The notes: generated from the sequence alone by a model not told the origin. Shown: positions 9,393 through 18,777, counted from the stretch's first letter. The stretch is 64,000 nucleotides of DNA from Pseudobdellovibrionaceae bacterium (GCA_020635055.1 JACKAN010000001.1:62001-126000), one strand, 5' to 3'. Translations and numbers: made by a program.

Positions 9393-9463
9393 TATGGTAT
9401 AAATGCTGACATTTATTTAAAATATAGTCAACTTTTATACGGACCATCTTCAAGGAATGGGGC

Positions 9464-9789
9464 CTATCGTATTGATCCATAAATAAACGACACCAAGGAT
9501 CTGGGAGTTAATTTCTTCATATGACTGCGACGGCGATTGGTAAATACAAACAAAGACTTTGATTTCAAATCTAAGCCTAGCTCTTCAGATACTATTACAC
9601 TTAAGCCATTTATACTTTTACGTAAATCCACAGGTGCTTTGTGGATAACTATGCTCTCAAACTCACGTATAGCTTTCATTTAATTACCAATAGTTTATTT
9701 AAAAATTCTACTAGCCAAACTGGATCTATTTTATTTTCTGATTTATCCACAATTGGTGGTTTGATTTTTACTGATGCAAAGGCTGGCAT
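9464..9789 (-). pseudogene. IS66-family remnant: tail of tnpA and head of tnpB
   Basis: On the minus strand, 9676-9789 encodes about 37 residues (MPAFASVKIKPP...) that end in a TGA overlapping the ATG of the next frame, as in IS66 orf1/orf2. The following frame (9464-9679) starts like IS66 TnpB: KAPVDLRKSINGLS and FVFTNRRRSHMK. It then diverges after about 55 residues, where the family normally continues ILYWDRTGF. The rest of TnpB and the large TnpC are missing. It is a dead fragment marking an old IS66 insertion next to the AbiE module. Confidence 0.75.
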
Positions 9790-9918
9790 TATATGACGAA
9801 TTTACCTGTTTTTGAACAGTTCCAAACTTAGCCAATATTACCCAGCTAAGTCTCGATGTTTTCGACAATTTAAACAGATAGTTTATTTTTAATCCTATTT
9901 TTAAAACTGTTCAAGATG

Positions 9919-10213
9919 TGATGACATGATTAAAATCAAATTGTATTAAGTGTCTGCGGATCGTGAAATACAGCACTGGTTACTCGCCCAGAGGAGAGTT
10001 GACAGGGCACGGGGCCATATTGGTGGATTTAAAGGACTAGAGACATATACAACGTGCACAGGGAGTGCGAAGGCCAGAAGCACCCTGCGAATCGCCGCAA
10101 GCTTCAATTGTGAGAGTTGATACGATAAACCTTGAACGAAGGTTGTTAGTCTCTATATAGGCGGTAGTAGTTCTTGGCCCAGAATATTTTTTGATGTTTA
10201 AAACAGGTAGATT
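9919..10213 (+). repeat. 295-bp non-coding repeat R1, copy 1
   Basis: This segment is 295 bases long and matches 11224-11518 with six substitutions and no gaps. It has stops in every frame I read, so it is not protein-coding. Several short stems can be drawn: AACCTT/AAGGTT around GAACG, TTCT/AGAA around TGGCCC, a CCTATATGG-type hairpin, and GCAC/GTGC around AGGGA. A T-run follows the last stems. That suggests a structured RNA or a hairpin-based mobile element. Its GC content looks higher than its flanks. I do not recognise the family. Confidence 0.8.
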
Positions 10214-10304
10214 TTACGTGAAAGTTAATAAGTCCCTATATGGGAAGAAGTAGCGGTTCGAATAACAGAGGTTTTTTTTTTACGATTTTTTTTTATACAG
10301 GTAA
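10214..10304 (+). repeat. ~88-bp repeat R2, direct orientation
   Basis: From about 10216 to 10304 the sequence matches the reverse complement of about 22724-22810 with only a few differences. It contains GTCCCTATATGGGAAG, a GTTCGAATAAC stem, a run of T residues and a terminal ACAGGTAAA. The order hairpin, hairpin, T-run, ACAGGTA also describes the last ~70 bases of R1, so R2 looks like a diverged version of the R1 tail. Confidence 0.75.
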
Positions 10305-10523
10305 ACATAAAATGACAACAATGGCAGGGAGCCCGTAATGATAAGCGACTCTAGCCATGCAGATTTTACATAATTTATGTACAACTAGTTTACATACCAA
10401 CCTAAAAGCGATTTTTATTTACCGTTTTTATAGATGTTTATAATCTGGAACGAAACTTGCTAAATGGTATTCTGAATTTAACTACAGGTCTTCTAACCCT
10501 TATTTTTATAACGGAGCCAAATA

Positions 10524-10865
10524 ATGAAAAAAATATTTCTTGTTTTTATAGTTACCTCTTCTATCCAAGCCTATGCAATTATCCCGGAGCTCGTAATTTC
10601 CACCTGTGAAAAAACCTTCTTTTCTCCCTATGATATGAGTGCTTGTATTAAAATTAGCTTAGGCTCAGAGGGCTTTGCTGTTCCTTCTAAAAAAATTGCA
10701 TATTGTGGTGAACATTTCAAACTTCCATCAAATGCTTTGTGGTGTATTAGCGCTTTTTCTAAAACTGGAATTTCCACAACAGAAATGAGTAGATGTGGAG
10801 CCGAAAATTTTTTTAATTCAGTGAATAGTGTGTCAGATTGCGTAAATGACAAGCTAAAAAAGTAA
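10524..10865 (+). CDS. Small exported cysteine-rich protein
   Basis: The product has 113 residues. It begins MKKIFLVFIVTSSIQAYA, a clear signal peptide with an AYA cleavage site, and the mature ~95 residues hold six Cys, probably three disulfides. An ACGGAGCC ribosome binding site lies about 8 bases before the ATG. Internal similarity is visible: SxCEKTFFSPYDMSACIK, KIAYCGEHF and MSRCGAENFFNSVNSVSDC repeat a C-x-(6-10)-C-like unit. It lies between the two R1 copies, so it could behave as a cassette. Function is unknown. Confidence 0.7.
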   Translation: MKKIFLVFIVTSSIQAYAIIPELVISTCEKTFFSPYDMSACIKISLGSEGFAVPSKKIAYCGEHFKLPSNALWCISAFSKTGISTTEMSRCGAENFFNSVNSVSDCVNDKLKK

Positions 10866-11036
10866 GAAAGAGGTCAAAGCATCTTTTTTTTATTTGCTCG
10901 ATGCCGAAGGAATTGCCATAGTCGTCGTTACTAACTTTCCGTTGCCTTTGGCCTATGGGTCAACCATTCATAAAGAGGCTGTCGCCAAAGTCCGTCATAA
11001 CTAGCCAATTTTGAGAAAATATTTTATTTTCCCAAA

Positions 11037-11223
11037 ATGTTAAAAAATGAAGATCACCAGATGCAGATGTATGATGATTTACTAGAAAGGCTCGTTCCCG
11101 ATTCGCATATCTACCGTAGATTATCTTTATTAATTGATTTTCCCACGTTATTGACTACTTTTGAGAGCTGTTACTCTAAAATGGGTGCAGGCTCAGAGCC
11201 ATTAACAAGGGGTTTTAAAAGTT
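11037..11223 (+). pseudogene. N-terminal fragment of a transposase (IS1182/IS5-like)
   Basis: About 60 codons read MYDDLLERLVPDSHIYRRL, then IDFPTLLTTFESCYSKMG and a partial downstream block. This resembles the DUF772-type N-terminal domain of IS1182/IS5-group transposases (LVPxDHxxR). The frame stops being transposase-like exactly where repeat R1 begins at 11224. The rest of the transposase is absent from the window, so R1 or a rearrangement at its edge removed it. The family assignment rests on this short stretch only. Confidence 0.5.
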
Positions 11224-11518
11224 TGATGACATGATTAAAATCAAATTGTATTAAGTGTCTGCGGATCGTGAAATACAGCACTGGTTACTCGCCCAGAGGA
11301 GAGTCGACAGGGCACGGGGCCATATTGGTGGATTTCAAGGACTAGAGACATATACAACGTGCACAGGGAGTGCGAAGGCCAGAAGCACCCTGCGAAACGC
11401 CGCAAGCTTCAATTGTGAGAGTTGATACGATAAACCTTGAACGAAAGTTGTTAGTCCCTATATGGGCGGTAGTAGTTCTTGGCCCAGAATATTTTTTGAT
11501 GTTTAAAACAGGTAGATT
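11224..11518 (+). repeat. 295-bp non-coding repeat R1, copy 2
   Basis: This copy has the same length as copy 1 and differs by six substitutions. It is bordered on the left by a cut transposase frame and on the right by a cut outer-membrane protein frame. Two of the substitutions fall in the CCTATATGG hairpin and leave it able to pair through G-T or standard pairs. The direct copies could recombine and release the ~1.3 kb between them, including the small exported protein gene. Confidence 0.8.
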
Positions 11519-11520
11519 CT

Positions 11521-11949
11521 ACTTTAAAAGTTAGCGCTGGGTTGTATATAAAAGAGTTGACCTCGGTTCAAGGAACTGTCGTTGAAGGGTATTCTGGTGT
11601 AGGTAAAATTAAAAACTATGGTCCCCATGTGGGTTTTGAGTATTGGCAAGCTTTTAATCAAAAATTGGGATGGCAAGTGAATGCTAGATTTTATTCTGCC
11701 ATGTTTGGAGAGGGGCCACGGGGAGAGAACTTAAACAGTGAGCTTTCCTATGAGATGGGTCTATTAGGTTCCTATCAGTTGACAGATAATTTTAAAGGCT
11801 ATGCAGGAGTAAAATATCGATTAGACAGGTCCTCTTATAGTGCTATTAGCTCGACTCAGGATAGCAATAGTCTAGCGAGGCCTGGTGATTTTAACTCTGT
11901 TGAGATCACCGGCAGCTACCTAAATTTTATGCTTGAATACCGGTATTAA
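11521..11949 (+). pseudogene. C-terminal fragment of an outer-membrane beta-barrel protein
   Basis: The open frame runs from the R1 edge with no proper start; the first possible initiator is a TTG at 11542. The reading STLKVSAGLYIKEL and onward shows alternating hydrophobic residues typical of transmembrane strands. The protein ends FMLEYRY, with an aromatic C-terminal residue as recognised by the BAM machinery. About 140 residues remain, so several N-terminal strands and the signal peptide are missing. The junction with R1 is at about 11518. It is most likely not expressed as a functional porin. Confidence 0.65.
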
Positions 11950-12104
11950 CAAATAGTGAGCCTATATGCGATCCTATGTGTATTATAATTATGGTTTAGT
12001 TATCAATTCAATAGTAAATTTATTTTAATTGGAATCAGAACGTCATTATAAAGTTTCTTGATTGTAATTAGATTGTAAATTGTGAGATGTGGATTCAGAT
12101 AAAA

Positions 12105-15100
12105 CTAGGGGATGACTCCTGTGGTACTATCGCATCGGAGTAAAAAGCCATCAAAGCTACCCGCGTTCGCACCACCAAGAGAATTCACAGTATAGCCGGA
12201 CACAAAAACATTGCCACTTCCATCTAAAGCTATGGCGTTAGTGTAATCACCATCCGCAGCACTAGAGGTGTTCGTTGCGTTCAGCTGAACAATACCATCA
12301 TCATCACTGCCGTCGCCATCACCAAAAGCTGGATCTAATAATCCAGATGTGGCATTCAGCTTGGCTATAAAACCATCATCACTTCCAGCCTTAACTCCAC
12401 TAAGAGAGCTCAAAGTATAACCAGTTACAAAAATGTTGCCACTCCCATCTAAGGCAATAGCTGTGAATGCCTCACTAAAGGAGGCATCTGCTGTGTTACT
12501 CGCATTCAGCTGAACAATACCATCATCATCACTGCCGTCGCCATCACCAAAAGCTGGATCTAATAATCCAGATGTGTCATTCAGCTTGGCTATAAAGCCA
12601 TCATTACTTCCAGCATTCGTACCACCAAGTGAGCCTGTAGTGTATCCTGCTACAAAAACATTGCCACTTGCATCTGATGTCATGGCATTTATAAATTCAG
12701 CACCAATAGCACTAGATGTATTTGTTGCGTTCAGTTGAACAATGCCATCATCATCGCTGCCGTCGCCATCTCCAAAATTGGGATCTAATAAGCCTGATGT
12801 GGTGCTGAGTTTCGCTATAAATCCATCACTAGCACCGGCATTGGCACCGCCTAGAGAACTGTCAGTATAACCTGTAACAAAAATATTGCCAATTCCATCT
12901 AAGGCTATGGCACTAATTTGCTCTGTATTAATAGCACTAGATGTATTTGTTGCGTTCAGTTGAACAATGCCATCATCATCGCTGCCGTCGCCATCTCCAA
13001 AATTGGGATCTAATAAGCCTGATGTGGTGCTGAGTTTCGCTATAAATCCATCACTAGCACCGGCATTGGCACCGCCTAGAGAACTGGCAGTATGACCCGT
13101 AACAAAAATATTGCCAATTCCATCTAAAGCTATGGCTGAGATAACTTCATCATTTCCAGCATTCGCCGTGTTTGTTGCATTCAGTTGAACAATGCCATCA
13201 TCATCACTTCCGTCGCCATCACCAAAAGCTGGATCTAATAATCCTGAGGTCGCACTTAACTTTGCAATAAAGCCATCATAGTTGCCAGCATTTACACCAC
13301 CAAGTGAACTATTTGTAAGACCTGAGACATAAAGATTACCACTTCCATCTAAGACCATGGTTAATATTTTATCATCATTTCCGGCATTCGCTGTGTTTGT
13401 CGCATTCAGTTGAACAATGCCATCATCATCACTTCCGTCGCCATCACCAAAAGCTGGATCTAATAAGCCTGAGGTCGCACTTAACTTTACAATAAAGCCA
13501 TCATTACTTCCGGCATTCGCGCCACCAAGTCCGCCACCAGTATAGCCAGTTACAAACACATTGCCACTTCCATCTAATACCATGGCAGAGATAATATCTC
13601 CATACCCAGCATAGGCTGTATTTATGGTATTTAATTGAAAAATTCCGTCATTATCACTGCCGTCGCCATCGCTAAAGTTAGTATCTAATAAACCAGATGT
13701 GGCATTTAATTTGGTGATGATGCCGTCACTACTTCCCGCATTCGTGCCACCAAGGGATCCTGTAGTGTATCCAGTTACAAACACATTGCCACTTCCATCT
13801 AAAGCCATGGCATGGATCCTTTCGTCATTCCCAGCATTCATTGCATTCGTCGCATTCAATTGAACAATGCCATCATCATCACTGCCGTCACCATCACCAA
13901 AAGCTGGATCTAATAAACCAGAAGTAGCACTCAGTTTGGCTATAAAGCCGTCATCGTTACCGGCGTTCGCACCACCAAGGGCACTTCCAGTATAGCCAGT
14001 TACAAACACATTTCCACTTCCATCTAGTGCTATAGCTGAAATGCTTTCACTGCTGCCGGCATTCGCTGTGTTTGTCGCATTCAGTTGAACAATGCCATCA
14101 TCATCACTGCCATCACCATCGCCAAAAGCTGGATCTAATAAACCAGAAGTAGCACTCAGTTTGGCTATAAAGCCGTCATCGTTACCGGCGTTCGCACCAC
14201 CAAGAGCACTACTTGTAAAACCGGTCACAAAAATATTTCCACTTCCATCTAATGCTATAGCTGAAATGCTTTCACTGCTGCCAGCATTCGCCGTATTAGT
14301 TGCATTCAGTTGAACTATGCCATCATCATCACTTCCGTCACCATCGCCAAAAGCTGAATCTAGTAAGCCAGATGTGGCACTTAGCTTAGCTATAAAACAG
14401 TCAATAATGCCAGCATTCGTACCACCAAGTGAGCTATAGGTGTAACCAGCCATAAATACATTGTTGTTCTCATCTAAGGTCATAGAAAGAGCATAATCAT
14501 GCCCCCCAGCATCTGCGGTATTCGTTGCATTCAGTTGAACAATGCCGTCATCATCACTACCATCGCCATCACCAAAGTTGGGATCTAACAACCCAGATGT
14601 GGCACTTAGCTTAGCTATAAAGACATCATTATTGCCAGCATTTGCACCACCCAGAGAACTCATAGTATAACCGGTCACAAAAAGATTGCCATTTCCATCT
14701 ATGCTTATTGCTGAAATTTTATCATCATTTCCAGCATTTGCGGTATTCGTTGCATTCAATTGAACAATGCCGTCATCATCACTGCCATCACCATCGCCAA
14801 AGTTGGGATCTAATAACCCAGATGTGGCACTCAGTTTGGCTATAAAACCGTCATAACCTCCAGCATTTGTACCTCCCAGTGAATTCCCTGTTTGACCCGC
14901 TACAAAAATATTGCCGCCTCCATCAGAGGCCATAGCAATAATTTCGTCAAGGCTCGTTCCCGCATCTACTGAGCTTATGAGTCCCCCCAATTGCAATACT
15001 CCATTAATTGCAAATGTCGTATCGATTTCGCCATTTTCTTTGATTTTAACTATAAAGGCATCAATAGAACCACCATTAGGCTCGGACACTGAACTGGAAG

Positions 15101-15719
15101 TGTAACCCGCTAGAAAGATGTTGTTATTTTCATCTATAAGCATTGTAAATAAATAATCACTTCCGGTAAAAGAAAGAGTATTCGAGTTATTATGCCCGAG
15201 TAAAAATTGATTAAACTGGGTAATGCCAACAGGATTTGAACCGCCTTGGGGGATAAATATAAACCCAGTGTCTTGACCGCCAACTAGGCCATCGGGATCA
15301 GTGGAGACCAATTTATATTTCAAAAAATCCCCAGGTGTAACCGAAGTGGTTGAGAGATCGAGAGTAATATAAAAGCTTGAACTACTCTTAGTGAGTGTTG
15401 CCATTTCTGAATTTTCTGGTTTACAACCAGCCTGCAATTTAATACTACAAAAATAAATATTCACAGTGGCATTGTTATTTCCATCTCCAGAAAAAGGAAC
15501 TGAAAATGTCACCTGGTTATATGATATCCCTGTAAATTCAGTAGGGGAAAGAGTAAGGCTATTTTCAGTTATTGACGGAGTATCACTCGGGTCTTCATCG
15601 GTGACTGATGAAAGATCACTTTTCTGTATGGATCTATTTAGAGAACAACCTGTAGAACTAAAGCTGAGAAAGCCTAAAAAACAAGTGAGAAAAATCATAG
15701 AAAAAGGTTTTCTTAACAT
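12105..15719 (-). CDS. Large repeat lipoprotein with SBBP/delta-60-like beta-propeller repeats
   Basis: The ATG at 15719 is preferred over 15773 because it places the lipobox SSTGC after a normal signal peptide (MLRKPFSMIFLTCFLG...), giving about 1204 residues. After a ~200-residue N-terminal region come two degenerate and twelve regular 75-residue repeats. Each contains DGDGSDDDGIVQLN (an acidic loop that could bind calcium), SAIALDGSGN, VFVTGYT and FIAKLSATSGLLD. The VTGYT/FIAKL spacing is that of SBBP or delta-60 repeats, which build beta-propellers on cell-surface proteins. No catalytic domain is visible. A surface adhesin or scaffold role is inferred. The DNA repeats make the gene prone to copy-number change. 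Confidence 0.85.
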   Translation of the reverse strand: MLRKPFSMIFLTCFLGFLSFSSTGCSLNRSIQKSDLSSVTDEDPSDTPSITENSLTLSPTEFTGISYNQVTFSVPFSGDGNNNATVNIYFCSIKLQAGCKPENSEMATLTKSSSSFYITLDLSTTSVTPGDFLKYKLVSTDPDGLVGGQDTGFIFIPQGGSNPVGITQFNQFLLGHNNSNTLSFTGSDYLFTMLIDENNNIFLAGYTSSSVSEPNGGSIDAFIVKIKENGEIDTTFAINGVLQLGGLISSVDAGTSLDEIIAMASDGGGNIFVAGQTGNSLGGTNAGGYDGFIAKLSATSGLLDPNFGDGDGSDDDGIVQLNATNTANAGNDDKISAISIDGNGNLFVTGYTMSSLGGANAGNNDVFIAKLSATSGLLDPNFGDGDGSDDDGIVQLNATNTADAGGHDYALSMTLDENNNVFMAGYTYSSLGGTNAGIIDCFIAKLSATSGLLDSAFGDGDGSDDDGIVQLNATNTANAGSSESISAIALDGSGNIFVTGFTSSALGGANAGNDDGFIAKLSATSGLLDPAFGDGDGSDDDGIVQLNATNTANAGSSESISAIALDGSGNVFVTGYTGSALGGANAGNDDGFIAKLSATSGLLDPAFGDGDGSDDDGIVQLNATNAMNAGNDERIHAMALDGSGNVFVTGYTTGSLGGTNAGSSDGIITKLNATSGLLDTNFSDGDGSDNDGIFQLNTINTAYAGYGDIISAMVLDGSGNVFVTGYTGGGLGGANAGSNDGFIVKLSATSGLLDPAFGDGDGSDDDGIVQLNATNTANAGNDDKILTMVLDGSGNLYVSGLTNSSLGGVNAGNYDGFIAKLSATSGLLDPAFGDGDGSDDDGIVQLNATNTANAGNDEVISAIALDGIGNIFVTGHTASSLGGANAGASDGFIAKLSTTSGLLDPNFGDGDGSDDDGIVQLNATNTSSAINTEQISAIALDGIGNIFVTGYTDSSLGGANAGASDGFIAKLSTTSGLLDPNFGDGDGSDDDGIVQLNATNTSSAIGAEFINAMTSDASGNVFVAGYTTGSLGGTNAGSNDGFIAKLNDTSGLLDPAFGDGDGSDDDGIVQLNASNTADASFSEAFTAIALDGSGNIFVTGYTLSSLSGVKAGSDDGFIAKLNATSGLLDPAFGDGDGSDDDGIVQLNATNTSSAADGDYTNAIALDGSGNVFVSGYTVNSLGGANAGSFDGFLLRCDSTTGVIP
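12108..14819 (-). repeat. Tandem array of twelve 225-bp coding repeats
   Basis: Twelve consecutive units of 225 bases (75 codons), the last slightly longer, share long near-identical blocks, for example the segment encoding DGDGSDDDGIVQLNATNT. Neighbouring units at about 13900-14340 and at about 12700-13060 are especially alike, which points to recent duplication or gene conversion. All units stay in frame. Confidence 0.9.
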
Positions 15720-15905
15720 ATGTAATCTCTGAAAGATTGATATTAAAACTAAATAAACAAAAACATACATCATATTACTTTATCGACATTCTTGTTAAAA
15801 ATATTAAGTGAAAACAAATATCAACGGCAGTTATTGAGTTGATCTCGAATTGATCCGAAATTATCCTCACCGAGATGTAGCGATACAACACGACACGAGA
15901 CAATA

Positions 15906-16082
15906 GCGCATTTCCAGGTAAATAAATGCAAAGACAAGGAAGTTTTGTATGAAGCTCCAGGCTGTTAACAATTATTCGAATGCATTGCCTGAAACATATC
16001 AAGCTGTAGCTAATGAAAGAGAGTCAGCTAATAGATTTAGAATAATTAGCTAAAGGTTGCATTTATTTACCTGGAAATGCGC
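15906..16082. repeat. 177-bp element with 26-bp perfect inverted repeats
   Basis: The bases at 15906-15931 (GCGCATTTCCAGGTAAATAA and six more) recur as an exact reverse complement at 16057-16082. The 125 bases between them hold one short open frame and an inner inverted repeat (AATTATTC/GAATAATT). Perfect 26-bp ends this far apart suggest a miniature transposable element or a DNA-hairpin-forming regulatory element. No flanking duplication was found. Confidence 0.75.
15949..16053 (+). CDS. Candidate 34-residue peptide inside the inverted-repeat element
   Basis: The open frame ATG to TAA fits exactly between the two 26-bp inverted repeats, and an AAGGA ribosome binding site ends 8 bases before the ATG. 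The peptide starts MKLQAVNNYSNALPETYQAV and is hydrophilic and probably helical in its second half, with no signal or membrane segment. Such a short frame can occur by chance. The ribosome binding site and exact placement within the repeats are the only support. Function is unknown. Confidence 0.35.
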   Translation: MKLQAVNNYSNALPETYQAVANERESANRFRIIS

Positions 16083-16394
16083 GATTCGATTCAAACAGAG
16101 AACCTTTCGTATCTTTCGTTAATTTACTTTGCTCAAAGCTTCCTTCATTTCCGAACTCTCCGAATTCTCCATAAGTCTAGCTATTTCCGAGCTTGGGTCT
16201 GCCATAGGATGTTCCTATCGTGGTGCCTATTTCTATTTGTAGGATCATCTGATTAGGCTTTGTACACAATTTTTTTTTCCGCTACCATTTATTTTGAGAC
16301 TGTAGTCTTTCGCAATTACTGACTCAAATTATATTTTTTGATAGATATTCATGAATGTTTACTTTGCCAAATCTAAACCCAAAAGTAACATTTT

Positions 16395-17648
16395 TTATTC
16401 ACTTTTTGTTGCTAAATTTAATCCCCAAGTAAATGGATACATGTAAGTATTTGTTATATTTTGTGAAGTAAAGGAGGGATAAAATAAGTAATATATACCA
16501 TCTTTTAAAACGACTTCAGGTCCTGTCACAAGTCCTTCATTTTCTGATTCCAGATTTTTATTCCAACTAAAATCATAGGAGGTTTTATTTGAATATATCC
16601 AATTGATACCATCCGTAGAACTAACATAATAATAGCCACCTACGGCCAGTCCGGGCACACCATAGGGAAGATATTCTGGATCATCGATAACAACCCACAT
16701 CTCATATTTATTTTTTTTTGAATTAAAAACGACTGTTGGTTGTTGCGCGATCACTCCTAAAGTCTGGTCATTTAACAATGAAGATTGCGAACCATTTTGT
16801 GTCCAATGCATTCCGTCATTTGAAGTCGCATAACATATTCCACCATCAATATATTGATCTTGAGAGTTTTTCCCAGCACAAAAAAACCACATTTGAAGGT
16901 TCCCATTCCTATTGATTAATGTTGGATCTGTAACTATACCGCTGATAATATTTGGATTACCAGGAAAAGCATCAATTGAGTCAAAAAGTAAGCCTTTTTC
17001 ACCTTTGGGTGAAATCGTAGAATCTATACGTGTGAATGTATCTAAATCGTCGGACACTGCCAAACCCATTTTATAAATATCTTTATCACCACCCTCCAGA
17101 GTATCTGTGCCAGAGTAGAATAAAAAATATTTATATATTCCAGGGGAGACCTCAATTGAAGTCACTGCACATGTTTCTACTGACTTAGAATCCCAAGAAT
17201 TAGTTGTTCCAATTTCTAAAGCTGCAGTATTATATATTGTCCAATCTGTGCCATCCTGACTTTTTGCATGTTTTAAAACCTGTATATCTAAACTTTCAAT
17301 TGAACTTGAAAAAAAAGCGTGCCAAAGCCCTGATTTCTTATCGAACATTACACAGGGGTCTGCTACATTAAAACCTGATTCTCCTGTTGGTTCCATTTTA
17401 AACTGACTGGGATTTATAATAAGATTTTGTGGAAATCGTGTCCAATTTACAGAATTTGGTGGAACATATCCTTGAAATTCGTTCACCGGTGGTTGTGGAG
17501 TTGTAGGCTGTGTTTCTGGATCTTGAGTGTCTGGATTTTGAGAATCTGCAGGAATTGCTTTAGAGATTACATTTGGTGGGTTACTGCAATTGGGAGTAAC
17601 TATGGCAATCAAACTTAAATAAGTAAGTGATATTAAAATATTTTTCAT
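16395..17648 (-). CDS. Exported protein with five-bladed glycosidase-like beta-propeller
   Basis: The protein has 417 residues. It starts MKNILISLTYLSLIAIVTPN followed by Cys, a probable lipoprotein signal with an atypical lipobox (VTPNC). A Pro/Thr/Gln-rich linker follows (QDPETQPTTPQPP). The rest shows repeated blade motifs found in GH43/GH32/GH130-like proteins: VADPCVMFDKKSGLWHAFFS, HAKSQDGTDWT, GIVTDPTLI, YATSNDGMHWTQ, KYEMWVVIDDP and YYVSSTDGINW. The D-P in VADPC and TDP sit where catalytic or substrate Asp residues occur in that superfamily. A role in polysaccharide binding or cleavage at the cell surface is likely but the substrate is unknown. Confidence 0.75.
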   Translation of the reverse strand: MKNILISLTYLSLIAIVTPNCSNPPNVISKAIPADSQNPDTQDPETQPTTPQPPVNEFQGYVPPNSVNWTRFPQNLIINPSQFKMEPTGESGFNVADPCVMFDKKSGLWHAFFSSSIESLDIQVLKHAKSQDGTDWTIYNTAALEIGTTNSWDSKSVETCAVTSIEVSPGIYKYFLFYSGTDTLEGGDKDIYKMGLAVSDDLDTFTRIDSTISPKGEKGLLFDSIDAFPGNPNIISGIVTDPTLINRNGNLQMWFFCAGKNSQDQYIDGGICYATSNDGMHWTQNGSQSSLLNDQTLGVIAQQPTVVFNSKKNKYEMWVVIDDPEYLPYGVPGLAVGGYYYVSSTDGINWIYSNKTSYDFSWNKNLESENEGLVTGPEVVLKDGIYYLFYPSFTSQNITNTYMYPFTWGLNLATKSE

Positions 17649-18314
17649 ACAACTACATTTTAATTCTTCATGCTCCTTATCTTATCGGAAATTCCTCATT
17701 AAATTTTGGTTCTAGTATTTAAATTTACACATAAATTGAACTAATTCAAAAGGCTCACTGTTATTTTATGCGAAACAACGATAACTTTGATCTGAGAAAA
17801 ATGATTCTCAATTCGAGATTCTCAATCTAAGAAATAGATTTTAATCTATAAAATGGGTGAATATTATAAGTGTGTTTGAATCAATGATGCTGATCTTATT
17901 GGTTCTTAAATTATCGACACCTAGATGCCTCTTGCTTTCTTTAGTGGGAGATCTAAATATTATACGCAATTTGGGATTATGGTATTTAGAGTTTAAATAT
18001 CCACACTTCGGAAAAATTTTTAATGCATAATAAGTCATCTCTTCGTATCCAGCCGAGTGTCGCTTGCCAATGAGACTCAGCGAAAAAGAAGGCTACCCTG
18101 TGTAGGCTCTTTATTGCAATACAAAAAGTCGAACTATCAATGTTATACAAATTATAAGAAATAATTGCCCTTTTATGTAAATAAGAATCTTCTATTTATG
18201 CAGGTTTTAGAGATTTAAGAGTAGGAATTAATTAGTGCAATTGTTATTACTAGCCCCTAAGCTTGTCATTTTAAACTTATTATACGATTTATGCTCCTCG
18301 AAGATACCTTTTGT

Positions 18315-18350
18315 AAAATTGTATTTCCAATAATTCCAAAATACAATTTT
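18315..18350. repeat. Long AT-rich hairpin
   Basis: AAAATTGTATTT pairs with AAATACAATTTT around an 11-12 base loop. It could act as a bidirectional terminator-like hairpin or be a remnant of a mobile end; there is no adjacent gene to decide. Confidence 0.5.
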
Positions 18351-18356
18351 CTCATT

Positions 18357-18388
18357 CATCTCAATCATCTCAATCATCTCAATCATCG
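18357..18388. repeat. Short tandem repeat, 9-base unit
   Basis: Three full and one partial CATCTCAAT units lie head to tail just after the hairpin. It is not inside a recognisable gene, so phase variation cannot be argued. Confidence 0.7.
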
Positions 18389-18777
18389 CATTAATATTTC
18401 TTCAAATATTTTGAGTTTACACAACTAGTGGTATAATTTTGGTTGTGGTTATTACATAGAATAACACCTTTATAAATTTTGAATAAATCAACCATTAGAA
18501 AACTATTTTTTTGCTAACAAAATTGGAGATATATTTAACTTTGTGCCAACTACATAAATTAACGCGCTTCTCAATCAGTAGAACTATCAATTACGAGAAA
18601 TAATTAGTTTTTTTAAAAAGTAAATTAGGATATGCGCACTTGTAGTTAGTTTTTTTGTGGTACAAACAAACCTTGCACTAAAATCTTAGAAGAAAGAACC
18701 TTTTGTTTATGCTGGTTAAAACAGTAGAGAGGGACAATGAAAGTAATTGAAATTATACAATAATAAAGTCTTCTTAC

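Larger units (their letters stand above)
17649..18777. other. AT-rich intergenic stretch without a convincing gene
   Basis: About 1.1 kb of very AT-rich sequence separates the propeller gene from an IS remnant. Only short frames without ribosome binding sites occur. It contains a 12-13 bp stem hairpin at 18315-18350, a run of three to four copies of a 9-base unit (CATCTCAAT) at 18357-18388, and a GATTCTCAAT direct repeat near 17800-17826. I see nothing else I can support. Confidence 0.6.

Noticed and set aside
9919..10213. R1 as a group II intron 5' region or RNase P-like RNA
   Set aside because: It lacks a GTGYG 5' end with the expected domain I motifs, and none of the conserved RNase P blocks are present. 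It is also unlike the intron at 41048-42919.
14092..15105. Open frames on the plus strand opposite the repeat lipoprotein
   Set aside because: They repeat with the 225-bp period and have no start signals; they are shadows of the repeat gene.
17841..18038. 65-codon minus-strand frame in the AT-rich gap
   Set aside because: It has no ribosome binding site and no recognisable domain, in sequence rich in chance frames.
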